Source: an uncultured Eubacteriales bacterium (GTDB lineage: Bacteria > Bacillota > Clostridia > Oscillospirales > Oscillospiraceae). From it: a stretch of DNA of 64,000 bases. The notes under the pieces are model-generated. The model worked only from the letters and a program-made list of their open reading frames with translations. It ran no database searches and was not told the origin of the DNA. The stretch is taken from assembly GCA_900316205.1 (NCBI GenBank), contig ONBX01000003.1, positions 16,009 to 80,008 on the forward strand. Reading direction: 5' to 3'. The translations under genes were made by a program, and so were the position numbers. Shown here one piece after another: positions 11,371 to 21,029 of this stretch (the first letter of the stretch is position 1; every line of letters starts with the position of its first letter).

Positions 11371-12483
11371 TCAGTCTCCCGCTCTGAGACGGACAGGCAG
11401 GATCATGAAGGTGAACTTGTCGCTGCCGTCGGCGGCACGGATCACGCAGGGAGAGGAGGAGGTGTTCAGGCACAGCTGCAGGCTGTCGGTGTCGGCGGCC
11501 TTCAGCGCGTCCATGAGATAGCGATCGTTGAAGCCGATCTCCAGACCGTTGCCGTTTCCTTCGCAGGTGCAGATATCCTCCGCCTTGCCGAAGGGAGTGA
11601 CACAGTAGCAGTCGATGGTGCCGTCGCCAAAGCCCATGCGCACAGGGCTGCTGTTCTTCTCACTGATGATGAGGGACACGCGGTCGATGACCTGCATGAG
11701 CTCGCTGCGCTCGGCCTGGATCACCGTGCGGAACATCTCGGGGATGGAGCGGCGGTAGTTCAGAAATTCACCTTCCAGCCGGCGGGAGATGATCACCGTG
11801 CCGCCGATGAAGAAGGAGATATGCTTGGCGCCAACGGCGATCTGGGCCGGCTCCTCGGTATCTTCACAGACTCGCACCACATCGGAAAGGGTAGAGCCAG
11901 GCACCACAAAGCTGCAGTTTTCCATTTTGGCATTTTCCAGCTGCTCGCTGCGCTTGGCAAGCCGGTAGCCATCCACGGAGACCAGGGTCAGGGTATCGCC
12001 CTCCACTTCGAAGAGGGTGCCGGTGTAGATGGGACGCACATCGGTGTCCGCCACGGCGAAGATGGTCTGGTTGATCATGCTGCTCAGAATGTTCTGGGGC
12101 AGGGAAATGGTGTTGATGGCGTCCATCACCGGCATCTCCGGGTAATCCTCGGGGCTGATGCCCATGAAGTTGAATTCGCTTTTGCCGCACTTGACCTTCA
12201 CGCTGTTGTTCCGGTCCACGGTGACGGTCACAAAACCGTCGGGCAGACGGCGGATCATCTCGCCGAAGAAGCGGGCGCCCACCACAACGGAGCCGCCTTC
12301 CGCCACATCGGCCTGGATATTGGTATAGATGCCCTCTTTCAGGTCATAACCGGTGATCTTCACATCGGCTCTTGCCTCGATCAGCAGACCTTCCAGAGCG
12401 GGAATGGGGCTTTTGGACGCGGTCGCCCGGGAGGCGATGGCGCAGGCCGCCTGGAGCAGACCTTTTTCGCAGGTGAATTTCAT
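11371..12483 (-). CDS. dnaN: DNA polymerase III beta subunit (sliding clamp)
   Basis: 370 residues, the standard length of the clamp that tethers Pol III to DNA as a ring-shaped dimer. It begins MKFTCEKGLLQAACAIASRATASKSPIPALEGLLIEA and ends FMILPVRLR, matching the conserved C-terminal MPMR-type motif of the peptide-binding groove. GAGGAGGAAG precedes the ATG. It lies downstream of the candidate oriC, but dnaA is separated from it by about 650 nt of DnaA boxes and repeats. Confidence 0.97.
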   Translation of the reverse strand: MKFTCEKGLLQAACAIASRATASKSPIPALEGLLIEARADVKITGYDLKEGIYTNIQADVAEGGSVVVGARFFGEMIRRLPDGFVTVTVDRNNSVKVKCGKSEFNFMGISPEDYPEMPVMDAINTISLPQNILSSMINQTIFAVADTDVRPIYTGTLFEVEGDTLTLVSVDGYRLAKRSEQLENAKMENCSFVVPGSTLSDVVRVCEDTEEPAQIAVGAKHISFFIGGTVIISRRLEGEFLNYRRSIPEMFRTVIQAERSELMQVIDRVSLIISEKNSSPVRMGFGDGTIDCYCVTPFGKAEDICTCEGNGNGLEIGFNDRYLMDALKAADTDSLQLCLNTSSSPCVIRAADGSDKFTFMILPVRLRAGD

Positions 12484-12730
12484 GGAACTTCCTCCTCAAA
12501 ATCAAAAACTCTCTCAGCTATAGGAGTCTTATATATTTTTTATTTATTGTTATTAGGGACGCGTTTTGTGGAAAACCTCATTTTTTTCTGATTTTTCAAG
12601 GCTTTCCGGTTGTGGAAATCTCTTTGGATTGCAAATTCTGTTTCCACAGCGAAAACGTTCAAAAATCTTTCCACATTCTGTGTTTCCACTTTCCACAGAG
12701 ATTTTGTTGAAAACTATTGTTGAATAAAAG
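12484..12730. other. oriC: Candidate chromosomal origin (oriC): AT-rich stretch plus TTTCCACA box cluster
   Basis: Between dnaN and dnaA. An AT-rich run at about 12528-12556 (TATATATTTTTTATTTATTG) could be an unwinding element. Boxes resembling DnaA boxes: complement TTTTCCACA 12567-12575, complement ATTTCCACA 12611-12619, GTTTCCACA 12640-12648, CTTTCCACA 12667-12675, GTTTCCACT 12682-12690 and CTTTCCACA 12689-12697. None is the perfect TTATCCACA, but they share NTTTCCACA with two boxes inverted. Position beside dnaA, box clustering and AT-richness all support oriC. Confidence 0.75.
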
Positions 12731-13135
12731 AGAATAATGCTGTTTGTCCCGACTTTCCCGCGTAGGGTACGATGCCATCATCGTGCCGTCGCTATTCTTA
12801 GGAGCGCTGAAGGACGCATCTCGCGCCTTGTCATCCTGAGGAGGTGCAGCCGACGAAGAATCTCGCCCCCGGCGCAGGGTAGAGGCTGGTCAATGCGCCC
12901 CCCATTCTTTCTTTTCGTCTTGCCGAAAAGAAAGAATGGGCCGCGCCCGGTGGAAGAAAGAAAAGGGCGCTCGTGGTCTACAGCCTTTTGGGCATCGCCG
13001 TCCGCGCGGGATAGCTTACGCTTTAGCGCTGCTGCGAAGCTTGTCGAAACCGCCGTATTCTCACTAAAAGCAGCTATTGTTCTCTCGAGAACAATCTCAC
13101 GCTGCGAACTTCATCATCATTCCGCATTATCCCGC
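12731..13135. repeat. Repeat-filled spacer between oriC boxes and the dnaA 3' end
   Basis: No gene is seen. It holds a GTCATCCTGAGGAGG...GACGAAGAATCTCGC repeat (family B, about 12831-12885). It also holds a perfect 17-bp-arm hairpin at 12901-12940 (CCCATTCTTTCTTTTCG and its complement, loop TCTTGC) and a near-perfect palindrome at 13076-13095 (ATTGTTCTC-TC-GAGAACAAT). The last lies about 40 nt beyond the dnaA stop codon and could be a protein-binding site or processing hairpin. Confidence 0.6.
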
Positions 13136-14455
13136 TCAGAGGCTGCCGGTGTTGGTGGTGATGTTGGAGGTGATATCCCGGATCACGCCGGCCATGGAGG
13201 GATCGGATTTCAAAAGCTCTTCCACCTTGCGGATGGAGGAGAGGACGGTGGCGTGGTTGCGGCCGCCGTGGTGCTCGCCAATGGCGGTGAGGGGAAGATT
13301 GGTCAGGGTGCGCATCAGGTGCATGGACACCTGGCGGGCCATGACGGTATTCTTGGACCGGCTCTGGCCGGTGAGCTCCTCTTCCCGGATGTTGTAGTAC
13401 TTGGCGGTCTCCCGGATGATCTTCTCGGGGGTGGGCACATAGTCCCCGTCCCGGATCACATCCTCGATGGCCTTTTTGGCAATGTCCATGGTGGGGGTGT
13501 CCCCCAGCAGCTCCATATAGGCGGTGAGGCGCTTGATGACGCCTTCCAGCTGTCGGACATTTGCAGTGATTTCCTTGGCAATGAAGCCCACCACCTCATC
13601 GGTGAGGATGAGGCCCAGCTGGGCCGCCTTGTTGCGGGCAATGGCCATCCTGGTCTCCAGATCTGGGGGCTGGATATCCGCCATGAGGCCGCCCTCAAAG
13701 CGGGTGCGCAGCCGCTCGTCCAACAGGCTCATTTCCAGCGGCGGCCGGTCGGAGGTGATGACGATCTGGTGGCCGGCCTCATAAATGTTGTTGAAGGTGT
13801 GGAAAAATTCGTCCTGGGTGGCCCGCTTGCCGGCAATGAACTGGATATCATCTACCAGCAGCAGATCCACGCCCCGGTAGCGGGTGTGGAAGTCATCCAC
13901 CGTGCCCTCCTTGATGGCCTTGACCATCTGGATGGTGAACTCATCGCCCTTCACATAGGCGATCTTCACCCCGGGGGTTTTGGAGCGGATGTACTGGCCG
14001 ATGGCCAGCAGCAGATGGGTCTTGCCCAGGCCGGAGTTGCCGTAGATGAAGAGGGGATTGTAGTTTTTCCCCGGTTTTTCCGCCACGGCCAGAGCCGCCG
14101 CGTGGGCAAACTCATTGGATTTTCCCACGATGAAGCGGTCGAAGGTGTAGCCCTCCATCTCCGGCAGGTCATTGTCCGCACTCTTGGGGGACACGTAGTC
14201 CGCCAGTTCCTCCTCAGTCAGCACAAGCAGATCGAATTTGGAGGAAAAGAGATCGGACAGAATCTCCTTTACGATCTCGCTGTAGCGGTCCTTGATGATG
14301 TCCCGCTTGAAGTCGGACTTGGTGCTGATCACCAGGCGGGAATCTTCGATCTCCACCGGGCGGCAGTCGGCAAACCAGGCTTTGATGGTGGTGGGCGTCA
14401 GCTTCTGGGACAGTTGCTCCAATACCACACCCCAGATATCGTCCAGAGAATTCAT
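13136..14455 (-). CDS. dnaA: Chromosomal replication initiator DnaA
   Basis: 439 residues from the ATG at 14455 (MNSLDDIWGVVLEQLSQKL), preceded by GAGGTGAAAGGC. An in-frame upstream ATG (MSGAFCYN) is disfavoured because it lies over the promoter. Domain I is about 1-80. The AAA+ domain has Walker A GNSGLGKTHLL, Walker B LLLVDDIQFIAGK and sensor TSDRPP. The C-terminal box-binding domain carries GEHHGGRNHATVLSSI, where most DnaA proteins have GGRDHTTV. It binds the adjacent boxes and opens oriC. Confidence 0.96.
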   Translation of the reverse strand: MNSLDDIWGVVLEQLSQKLTPTTIKAWFADCRPVEIEDSRLVISTKSDFKRDIIKDRYSEIVKEILSDLFSSKFDLLVLTEEELADYVSPKSADNDLPEMEGYTFDRFIVGKSNEFAHAAALAVAEKPGKNYNPLFIYGNSGLGKTHLLLAIGQYIRSKTPGVKIAYVKGDEFTIQMVKAIKEGTVDDFHTRYRGVDLLLVDDIQFIAGKRATQDEFFHTFNNIYEAGHQIVITSDRPPLEMSLLDERLRTRFEGGLMADIQPPDLETRMAIARNKAAQLGLILTDEVVGFIAKEITANVRQLEGVIKRLTAYMELLGDTPTMDIAKKAIEDVIRDGDYVPTPEKIIRETAKYYNIREEELTGQSRSKNTVMARQVSMHLMRTLTNLPLTAIGEHHGGRNHATVLSSIRKVEELLKSDPSMAGVIRDITSNITTNTGSL

Positions 14456-14506
14456 GCCTTTCACCTCTTCACAATGTTGAAAAAACACAGACTTTCTAAC
14501 CATATC

Positions 14507-14535
14507 ATTATAGCAGAAAGCGCCACTCAATGCAA
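14507..14535 (-). promoter_or_regulatory. dnaA promoter
   Basis: On the minus strand: TTGCAT (14530-14535), a 17-nt spacer, TATAAT (14507-14512) with an upstream TG-like extension (TGCTATAAT). The start codon is about 50 nt downstream. No consensus DnaA box is obvious in this short leader. Confidence 0.75.
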
Positions 14536-14574
14536 GGGGAAACGCGATGAACTAAATATAAATAAAGTAGGAAG

Positions 14575-14862
14575 AAGAAATTCGGAGTTCAGAATGCGGA
14601 ATTCGGAATTATTTGCCGTAGGGGCGATTCACGAATCGCCCGTCCAAGGCCTTCTCCTGGAGGGGAAGCTGGCATCCGCCGTTTCCCGCAAGGCGGATGA
14701 CGAATGAGTTGTCATCCTGAGGAGGGGAACCCGACGAAGGATCTCAAAAAAAAACGCAAGAGATTCTTCGTCGCTTGCGCTCCTCAGAATGACAAGTTCG
14801 CCTTCCCCAGGTGTTTCCGCGATCTGCAATTCCAAACTTCGAATTCCGCATTCCGAATTATC
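14575..14862. repeat. Repeat block upstream of psuG and dnaA
   Basis: Two copies of an AT-rich repeat (GAATTCGGAATTATT near 14595-14612; CTTCGAATTCCGCATTCC near 14838-14855) bracket a family A fragment and a family B pair (14709-14800: GTCATCCTGAGGAGG, GACGAAGGATCTC, then its inverse). The right-hand AT-rich copy ends exactly against the psuG -35 box. No gene is seen. Confidence 0.65.
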
Positions 14863-14890
14863 TTGACAAGCATCCGATTCACGCTATAAT
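14863..14890 (+). promoter_or_regulatory. psuG promoter
   Basis: TTGACA (14863-14868), 16-nt spacer, TATAAT (14885-14890): both hexamers perfect. The ATG is 34 nt further on, with GGAGG between. Confidence 0.85.
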
Positions 14891-14923
14891 AAAGCTTTAC
14901 AAAAGACTTTTTTGGAGGTTCTT

Positions 14924-15835
14924 ATGAACAAATATCTGGATATAGCCCCCGAGGTTCAGCAGGATCTGGCCGAGGGCAAGCCTGTTGTGGCTCTGGAGAG
15001 CACCATTATCTCCCACGGCATGCCCTATCCCAAAAACGTGGAGACCGCCCTTCTGGTGGAGCAGACCATCCGGGATAACGGCGCCGTGCCCGCCACCATC
15101 GCCATCATCGGCGGACGCCTGAAGGCAGGTCTCAGCCATGAGGAGATCGAACATCTGGGCAAGGCCGGCCGCTCCGTCGCCAAGGCCAGCCGCCGGGATC
15201 TGCCCGCCCTGGTGGCCCGTGGCGTGGACGGGGCCACCACAGTTGCCACCACCATGATCATTGCCCACATGGCCGGTATCAACATCTTTGCCACCGGCGG
15301 CATCGGCGGTGTGCACCGGGGCGCCGAGGTGACCATGGACATCTCCGCCGACCTGGAAGAGCTGGCCCAGACCCCCGTCATGGTGGTCTGCGCCGGGGCC
15401 AAGAGCATCCTGGACCTGGGGCTCACCCTGGAGTATCTGGAGACCAAGGGCGTGCCCGTCATCGGCTACGGCACCGAGGAGCTGCCCGCCTTCTATACCC
15501 GCAAGTCCGGCTTCGGCGTGGACTACCGGGTGGACTCTCCTGAGGAGTTGGCGGCCATCTTCCGCGCCCAGCGAGGCCTGGACTACAAGGGCGGCATGCT
15601 GGTCACCAATCCCATTCCCGAGGAGTATGCCATGGACAAGGCCGTCATCGACGCCGCCATCGAGCAGGCCCTGGCGGAGGCGAAGGAACAGGGCATCCAC
15701 GGCAAGGAGACCACGCCCTTCCTGCTGGCCAAGGTGGTGGAGCTCACCGGCGGCGACAGCCTGGAGAGCAATATCCAGCTGGTGCTGAATAACGCCCGTC
15801 TGGCCGCCCGCACGGCAGCGCAGCTGGCGAAGTAA
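14924..15835 (+). CDS. psuG: Pseudouridine-5'-phosphate glycosidase
   Basis: 303 residues from the ATG at 14924 with GGAGG 5 nt upstream. PsuG reversibly splits pseudouridine 5'-phosphate into uracil and ribose 5-phosphate. Family hallmarks are VVALESTIISHGMPYP, ATIAIIGGRLKAGLS, ATTVATTMIIAHMAGI, FATGGIGGVHRGAE and TPFLLAKVVELTGG. The partner kinase psuK is not adjacent, so pseudouridine must be phosphorylated by a kinase encoded elsewhere. Its own strong promoter and terminator make it a single-gene unit. Confidence 0.95.
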   Translation: MNKYLDIAPEVQQDLAEGKPVVALESTIISHGMPYPKNVETALLVEQTIRDNGAVPATIAIIGGRLKAGLSHEEIEHLGKAGRSVAKASRRDLPALVARGVDGATTVATTMIIAHMAGINIFATGGIGGVHRGAEVTMDISADLEELAQTPVMVVCAGAKSILDLGLTLEYLETKGVPVIGYGTEELPAFYTRKSGFGVDYRVDSPEELAAIFRAQRGLDYKGGMLVTNPIPEEYAMDKAVIDAAIEQALAEAKEQGIHGKETTPFLLAKVVELTGGDSLESNIQLVLNNARLAARTAAQLAK

Positions 15836-15871
15836 AATGTAGGGGCGCCCTACGCCCTTGCGGTCGCCCGC

Positions 15872-15909
15872 AAAAAAGGACGCTGAATTACCAATCAGCG
15901 TCCTTTTTT
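15872..15909 (+). terminator. Rho-independent terminator of psuG
   Basis: AAAAAAGGACGCTGA, an 8-nt loop, TCAGCGTCCTTTTTT: a perfect stem with flanking A and T runs. Confidence 0.9.
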
Positions 15910-15964
15910 ATATCATCCCCGAAGAGAATACTTTATACTAACACCAAATAAAAACCTTTGATTC

Positions 15965-16066
15965 TTTCCGGCCAGAATTGTGCCATACTTCGTTGGCGGC
16001 CTTGACCATATATCTCCATTATGCTCTGCGGCCGCCGCCTCGTCTGGCGCAATTCTGACTCGGAAA
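15965..16066. repeat. Imperfect palindromic element of about 100 nt
   Basis: The left arm (15965-16001, TTTCCGGCCAGAATTG...GGCGGCC) and right arm (16030-16066, GGCCGCC...CAATTCTGACTCGGAAA) are inverted copies with roughly 80% match around a 28-nt loop. Arm sequences do not match the other repeat families here. No coding potential is evident. Confidence 0.7.
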
Positions 16067-16138
16067 TCTTTCTAAAGCTTTTTATCAGGTATTAGTATTC
16101 TCAACTTTTCCCTCTTCCCTTTTCTCTTTTCCCTTATA

Positions 16139-17686
16139 CTACTCCTCCGGTGCGGCGGAGGCAAAGTAAATGATATCGCTGATGGCCTTTTCCTGGCCGA
16201 ACTGCACGGGATTGATGAGCGCATAGTGAAAGGCGGTAGTGGCGGTCTGGCCGCCGTCCAGGGTATAGGCCTTCCAGCAGCCCCGGCGCGCCATGGCATA
16301 GCCCGCGTCCTGAAGATTGGGCAGGTGGTCCAGCTCCCGGCGGGTGGTGTCACAGTTGATGTTCATGGTGAGATAGTGATGCCGCCCCAGCAGGCCCAGG
16401 GCGCTGCGGGCGTAGTACATGTCGATTTCGCCCCAGGGATAATAGTCCGGCGTCACATTCACGCCTTCGTCCACCAGCACCGGCCCAAAGGCCAGGGAAA
16501 AGACCACGTCATTGTCCTGGAGAAACTGTTCGGTCTCCGCCTGACTGATCCCGTCTCCCCGGTAGAGGAAGAGCATGTCCCCGTCGGCGGTGATGAAGCA
16601 GGTGTCTGCGTTATCCGGGCGGAAGCGGAGGATCTGCCGCTGGTAGACGGCCACGCCGCAGTTGCGGTCGTGAAAGTAGAAATCCCCGCCCACTGCCAGC
16701 ACGGCGTTGGTGTCCCGGGCAAAATCACTGGTCCGCTCGAACCAGAAGCTCCAGGGCTCGTCGCTGGAGATTTTGCGCCGCAGCTGGGACCCGTCGGAGA
16801 CAAAGGTCTCCGCAAAGGTGCCCATGCAGTTGTTTTCCGGCTCCTGCCAAAGGATGCACAGGATGCTCTCGTCCAGATAGCAGCGGATCAGGGTGCCGGG
16901 CACAAAGGGCAGCTCCGGGTTCCATACCAGCGTCTCCTCCCCGATGAGGGCCCTGGCCTCCGGCTTTTCCAGCAGGGCCGCGATCTCATAGGGATCCTCG
17001 GTCTCCACAAAGTTCTCTTCCTTCGGCACATGGCCCCAGAGGGCGTCCTCGGGCAGGGTGTAGCGCAGGGGCAGCAGGGGCTGTTCCGCCGTGACGGCGG
17101 CAAAGAGCTCCGCTGCATCCGGCCGGAAGGGATAAAGTTCCTCCGGGTTTTCAAGCTGCCAGGCTTCGCCGTCATAGCGGTAGCGCAGCTCCGGTGTCCG
17201 GGAAGTCAGATAGTTTTCCTTCTCCGCCAGCCGCTCCCGCAGCAGCGCGTCAAAGCAGTCCTGCAGGATCTCCCGTCGATAAGAGCCGTCCTCTTCATAA
17301 ATATCGCTTCTTCGCTCCGCTGCGTCCACCCTGGCCTGCAGCTTTTCCAGCATGGCCTCTCTTGCGCCGCTGCCCGCCAGGGCATCGGCATTCAGCAGGG
17401 TGACATGCACCGGGAGCACAGCCTTCTCTCCATCGGAGGATGCCTCGCCCAGGGCTTCCGCCTGCCAGCAATCGGCATAGGCCAGGTCCAGCAGACGCTG
17501 GTTTTCCTCTCCACTCATGGAAACGGAGGGAGCAGGCGCCTCCAGCGTGGGCGGCGCGGGAGTTGGCGTGGGAAAAAGAACGGTGATGGGGTTTTTCTCT
17601 CCGCCCAGCTGCTGCCAGACCAGGACGCCGAAGATCAGCACCACCAGGATCAGCAGCACCAGAAAAATGCCTTTCAATGCTTTCAT
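16139..17686 (-). CDS. Membrane-anchored phosphodiester glycosidase-like (NAGPA domain) protein
   Basis: 515 residues. An N-terminal transmembrane anchor (GIFLVLLILVVLIFGVLVW) is followed by a Pro/Thr-rich linker (FPTPTPAPPTLEAPAP), a region with no recognised domain (about 60-310), then a C-terminal NAGPA-like domain. That domain shows NAVLAVGGDFYFHDRNCGVAV (about 330-350), LAFGPVLVDEG, RSALGLLGRHHYL and YTLDGGQTATTAF (LDGG at about 476-479), the usual order of conserved motifs. NAGPA-family enzymes split sugar phosphodiesters; in bacteria the substrates are often wall or capsule polymers. The catalytic assignment is by family only. It lies alone between two terminators and is probably extracellular. 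Confidence 0.75.
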   Translation of the reverse strand: MKALKGIFLVLLILVVLIFGVLVWQQLGGEKNPITVLFPTPTPAPPTLEAPAPSVSMSGEENQRLLDLAYADCWQAEALGEASSDGEKAVLPVHVTLLNADALAGSGAREAMLEKLQARVDAAERRSDIYEEDGSYRREILQDCFDALLRERLAEKENYLTSRTPELRYRYDGEAWQLENPEELYPFRPDAAELFAAVTAEQPLLPLRYTLPEDALWGHVPKEENFVETEDPYEIAALLEKPEARALIGEETLVWNPELPFVPGTLIRCYLDESILCILWQEPENNCMGTFAETFVSDGSQLRRKISSDEPWSFWFERTSDFARDTNAVLAVGGDFYFHDRNCGVAVYQRQILRFRPDNADTCFITADGDMLFLYRGDGISQAETEQFLQDNDVVFSLAFGPVLVDEGVNVTPDYYPWGEIDMYYARSALGLLGRHHYLTMNINCDTTRRELDHLPNLQDAGYAMARRGCWKAYTLDGGQTATTAFHYALINPVQFGQEKAISDIIYFASAAPEE

Positions 17687-17701
17687 CTATCTATGTTCTC
17701 C

Positions 17702-17732
17702 GAAAAAACGGGCGCCGCAGCGCCCGTTTTCC
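17702..17732 (-). terminator. Rho-independent terminator of asnS
   Basis: On the minus strand: AAAACGGGCGC-tgcg-GCGCCCGTTTTTTC, a GC stem and T run located after asnS. Confidence 0.85.
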
Positions 17733-17761
17733 ATATATTGATCGAATGAAGATTCATCCAT

Positions 17762-17821
17762 CCCATCCTGCTTCCCCCTCCGGGGGAAGTCCCCAGTGCG
17801 CACACTGGGGGATAGGGGCTC
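17762..17821. repeat. Short CTTCCCCC/GGGGGAAG repeat (family A-prime)
   Basis: CTTCCCCCTCCGGGGGAAG hairpin, then CCCCAGTG-cgca-CACTGGGG, then GATAGGGGCT: the same two-hairpin plan as family A with different constant stems. It ends at the asnS stop. Related copies are near 44677, 47419 and 50985. Confidence 0.7.
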
Positions 17822-19219
<1,398 letters not shown>

Positions 19220-19282
19220 GATAACTATCCTCTCTTTGTTAGCCTGAGTTTCTATTATATCCGAGTATACCCGTTTTTTCAA

Positions 19283-20173
19283 TCAAAAGATCAGCTGGAT
19301 CGGGGCGTTATAATTGCAGAGCTCCACGTCCTGATGCAGGCCGCCGTCCTCCCCGTCCCGGGTCCAGGGCACCGGCTTTTCAAAGTGGAAGCGGGCCTTC
19401 TTCGTGTGCAAAATCAGCACATTTTCATTGTCGAAGCGGCGGGAGAGCACACTGTCCGCCATCTCGCTGAGGGTCACCAGGTTTCCCGGATCCTTCACCA
19501 GCACCAGCTCGGACATGCCGTCTCCCAGACCGACCATATCGTCCGGAAAATGCATGATGCCCGCCACAGAGGTGGAGTTGGACATGCTGCCGTAGAGCAG
19601 ATTTGCCTCCACCACCCCGTCGTCATATTCCACCCGGGTGGGGATGGCCGTCACATTGGGCAGAGACATGGCCCCCTGCAGCACATAGGCCAGCTGGCCC
19701 AGCAGCTTTTTCTGATTCTGGGGTGTGGCGTAGCTCACTTCCGTGAAGGCGCCGAAGGCGGCGATATAGGCAAAGTAGTCCTTCTCCCCAAAGCCGCCCA
19801 CGTCGTAGGGATGAGGCGTACCGGAGAGGATCCGCTCCGCTGCGGCGGGAATGTTGTTTTTGGGAAGCCCCAGGGAGGTGGCCACGTCATTGGTGGTCCC
19901 CAGGGGAATATAGCCCAGAGGGGGAGGGTCCTTCAGCTGCATGAGACCGGACATCACCTCGCTGAGGGTGCCGTCGCCGCCCAGACAGGCGATCAGGTCA
20001 TATTCCGGGCCCAGACCCGCGGCCATCTCCGTGGCGTCGCCCCGCTGTCCGGTGAAGACCACCGTGGTGCGGCAGCCGCCGTCGTCCAGGATCTTCAGCG
20101 CGTCGGCAAAGTCCTTTTTATATGCGCCGCGTCCTGCGGCGGGGTTCACGATCAAAAGCAGTTTGCGGTGCAT
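19283..20173 (-). CDS. Diacylglycerol kinase-type lipid kinase (YegS/DgkB family)
   Basis: 296 residues, a typical length. LLLIVNPAAGRG at the N-terminus and LIACLGGDGTLSEVMSGLM (catalytic GGDGT loop) with GYIPLGTTNDVATSLGLP define the DAGK catalytic fold. The C-terminal beta-sandwich follows. Members phosphorylate diacylglycerol or related lipids at the membrane face. GGAGG lies 7 nt before the ATG. Substrate not resolved. It precedes asnS on the same strand with no terminator seen between them. Confidence 0.9.
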   Translation of the reverse strand: MHRKLLLIVNPAAGRGAYKKDFADALKILDDGGCRTTVVFTGQRGDATEMAAGLGPEYDLIACLGGDGTLSEVMSGLMQLKDPPPLGYIPLGTTNDVATSLGLPKNNIPAAAERILSGTPHPYDVGGFGEKDYFAYIAAFGAFTEVSYATPQNQKKLLGQLAYVLQGAMSLPNVTAIPTRVEYDDGVVEANLLYGSMSNSTSVAGIMHFPDDMVGLGDGMSELVLVKDPGNLVTLSEMADSVLSRRFDNENVLILHTKKARFHFEKPVPWTRDGEDGGLHQDVELCNYNAPIQLIF

Positions 20174-20421
20174 CCTGCGCCCTCCTTTTCAAAAAATACC
20201 ATTTTATTATAGTCTCTTGCACCAGACCCGTCAAGGCCAATCGGCAGATGCACGTTCCGCCCGATGAATTCCGCATTTTTCCGGATATTCTGTTGGGAAA
20301 CACAAAAGGCTATGATACATTATATTATAGGCTATTGTAAGGTTCTTTTATGCAGAAATCGGAAGCATTGCCTTCCGGATCCCGATCCCATCAAACGACA
20401 AAAGCAACAAGGAGGCCGACT

Positions 20422-21029
20422 ATGAAAAACAGTTGGAAAAAGACCCTTTCCCTGCTGCTCTGCCTGGTGCTGCTGGCGGGACTGTTCCCCGCCGCCCTGG
20501 CGGAGGGGAGACATGCACCCTCACATTCTCTGTAGACGGCGGCAATTATCTGGATCCCATCACTGCGGAGAAAAACAGCGAGATCACGCTGCCCAAAGCT
20601 GTCTGGAACGATCATTATTTTCTGGGCTGGTCCCGGGAGTATAACGGCGATGTGGAGTATCAGGCCGGGGATACCCTGGTGCTGACGGAGAATCTGAGAC
20701 TCTATGCCATCTGGCGGGATTTCCAGCCCCTGGGACTCTACGCCTATTGGGAGGACAACGGGAAAACCTCTGGGAACACCACGGTTCCCATGAACGGAAG
20801 CGTCACGCTGACCGTGGTGGCCGGCGTCGATCAGGGTGGGCTTCGGTACGAATGGCGTCGCTTGGACTATCCTTACACGTCATATTCGGACAACGATAGC
20901 AAGACCCTCACGCTTGAAAACGTGAACGAGCGCATGACGATCTGGTGCGATGTTTACGACGACTATGGAAACAACAAGTCTGTACAGTTCGAGCTCTCCC
21001 TTGATACCGGGCTGTGGGCCCGTGCAGCA
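20422..21029 (+). pseudogene. Broken secreted repeat-domain protein (signal peptide, frameshift, truncated)
   Basis: A signal peptide (MKNSWKKTLSLLLCLVLLAG..ALAEG) is followed by a frameshift in a G-rich tract at about 20502-20510. The downstream frame (about 20505-21029) gives GETCTLTFSVDGGNYLDPITAEKN, FLGWSREYNGDVEYQAGDTLVLTENLRLYAIW (Listeria-Bacteroides type beta-grasp repeat), then an Ig-like segment. One extra G would restore the frame, so a sequencing error in that tract is possible. The 3' end is lost at a junction with recombinase sequence, so the gene is truncated in any case. It was probably a cell-surface protein. Confidence 0.75.
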
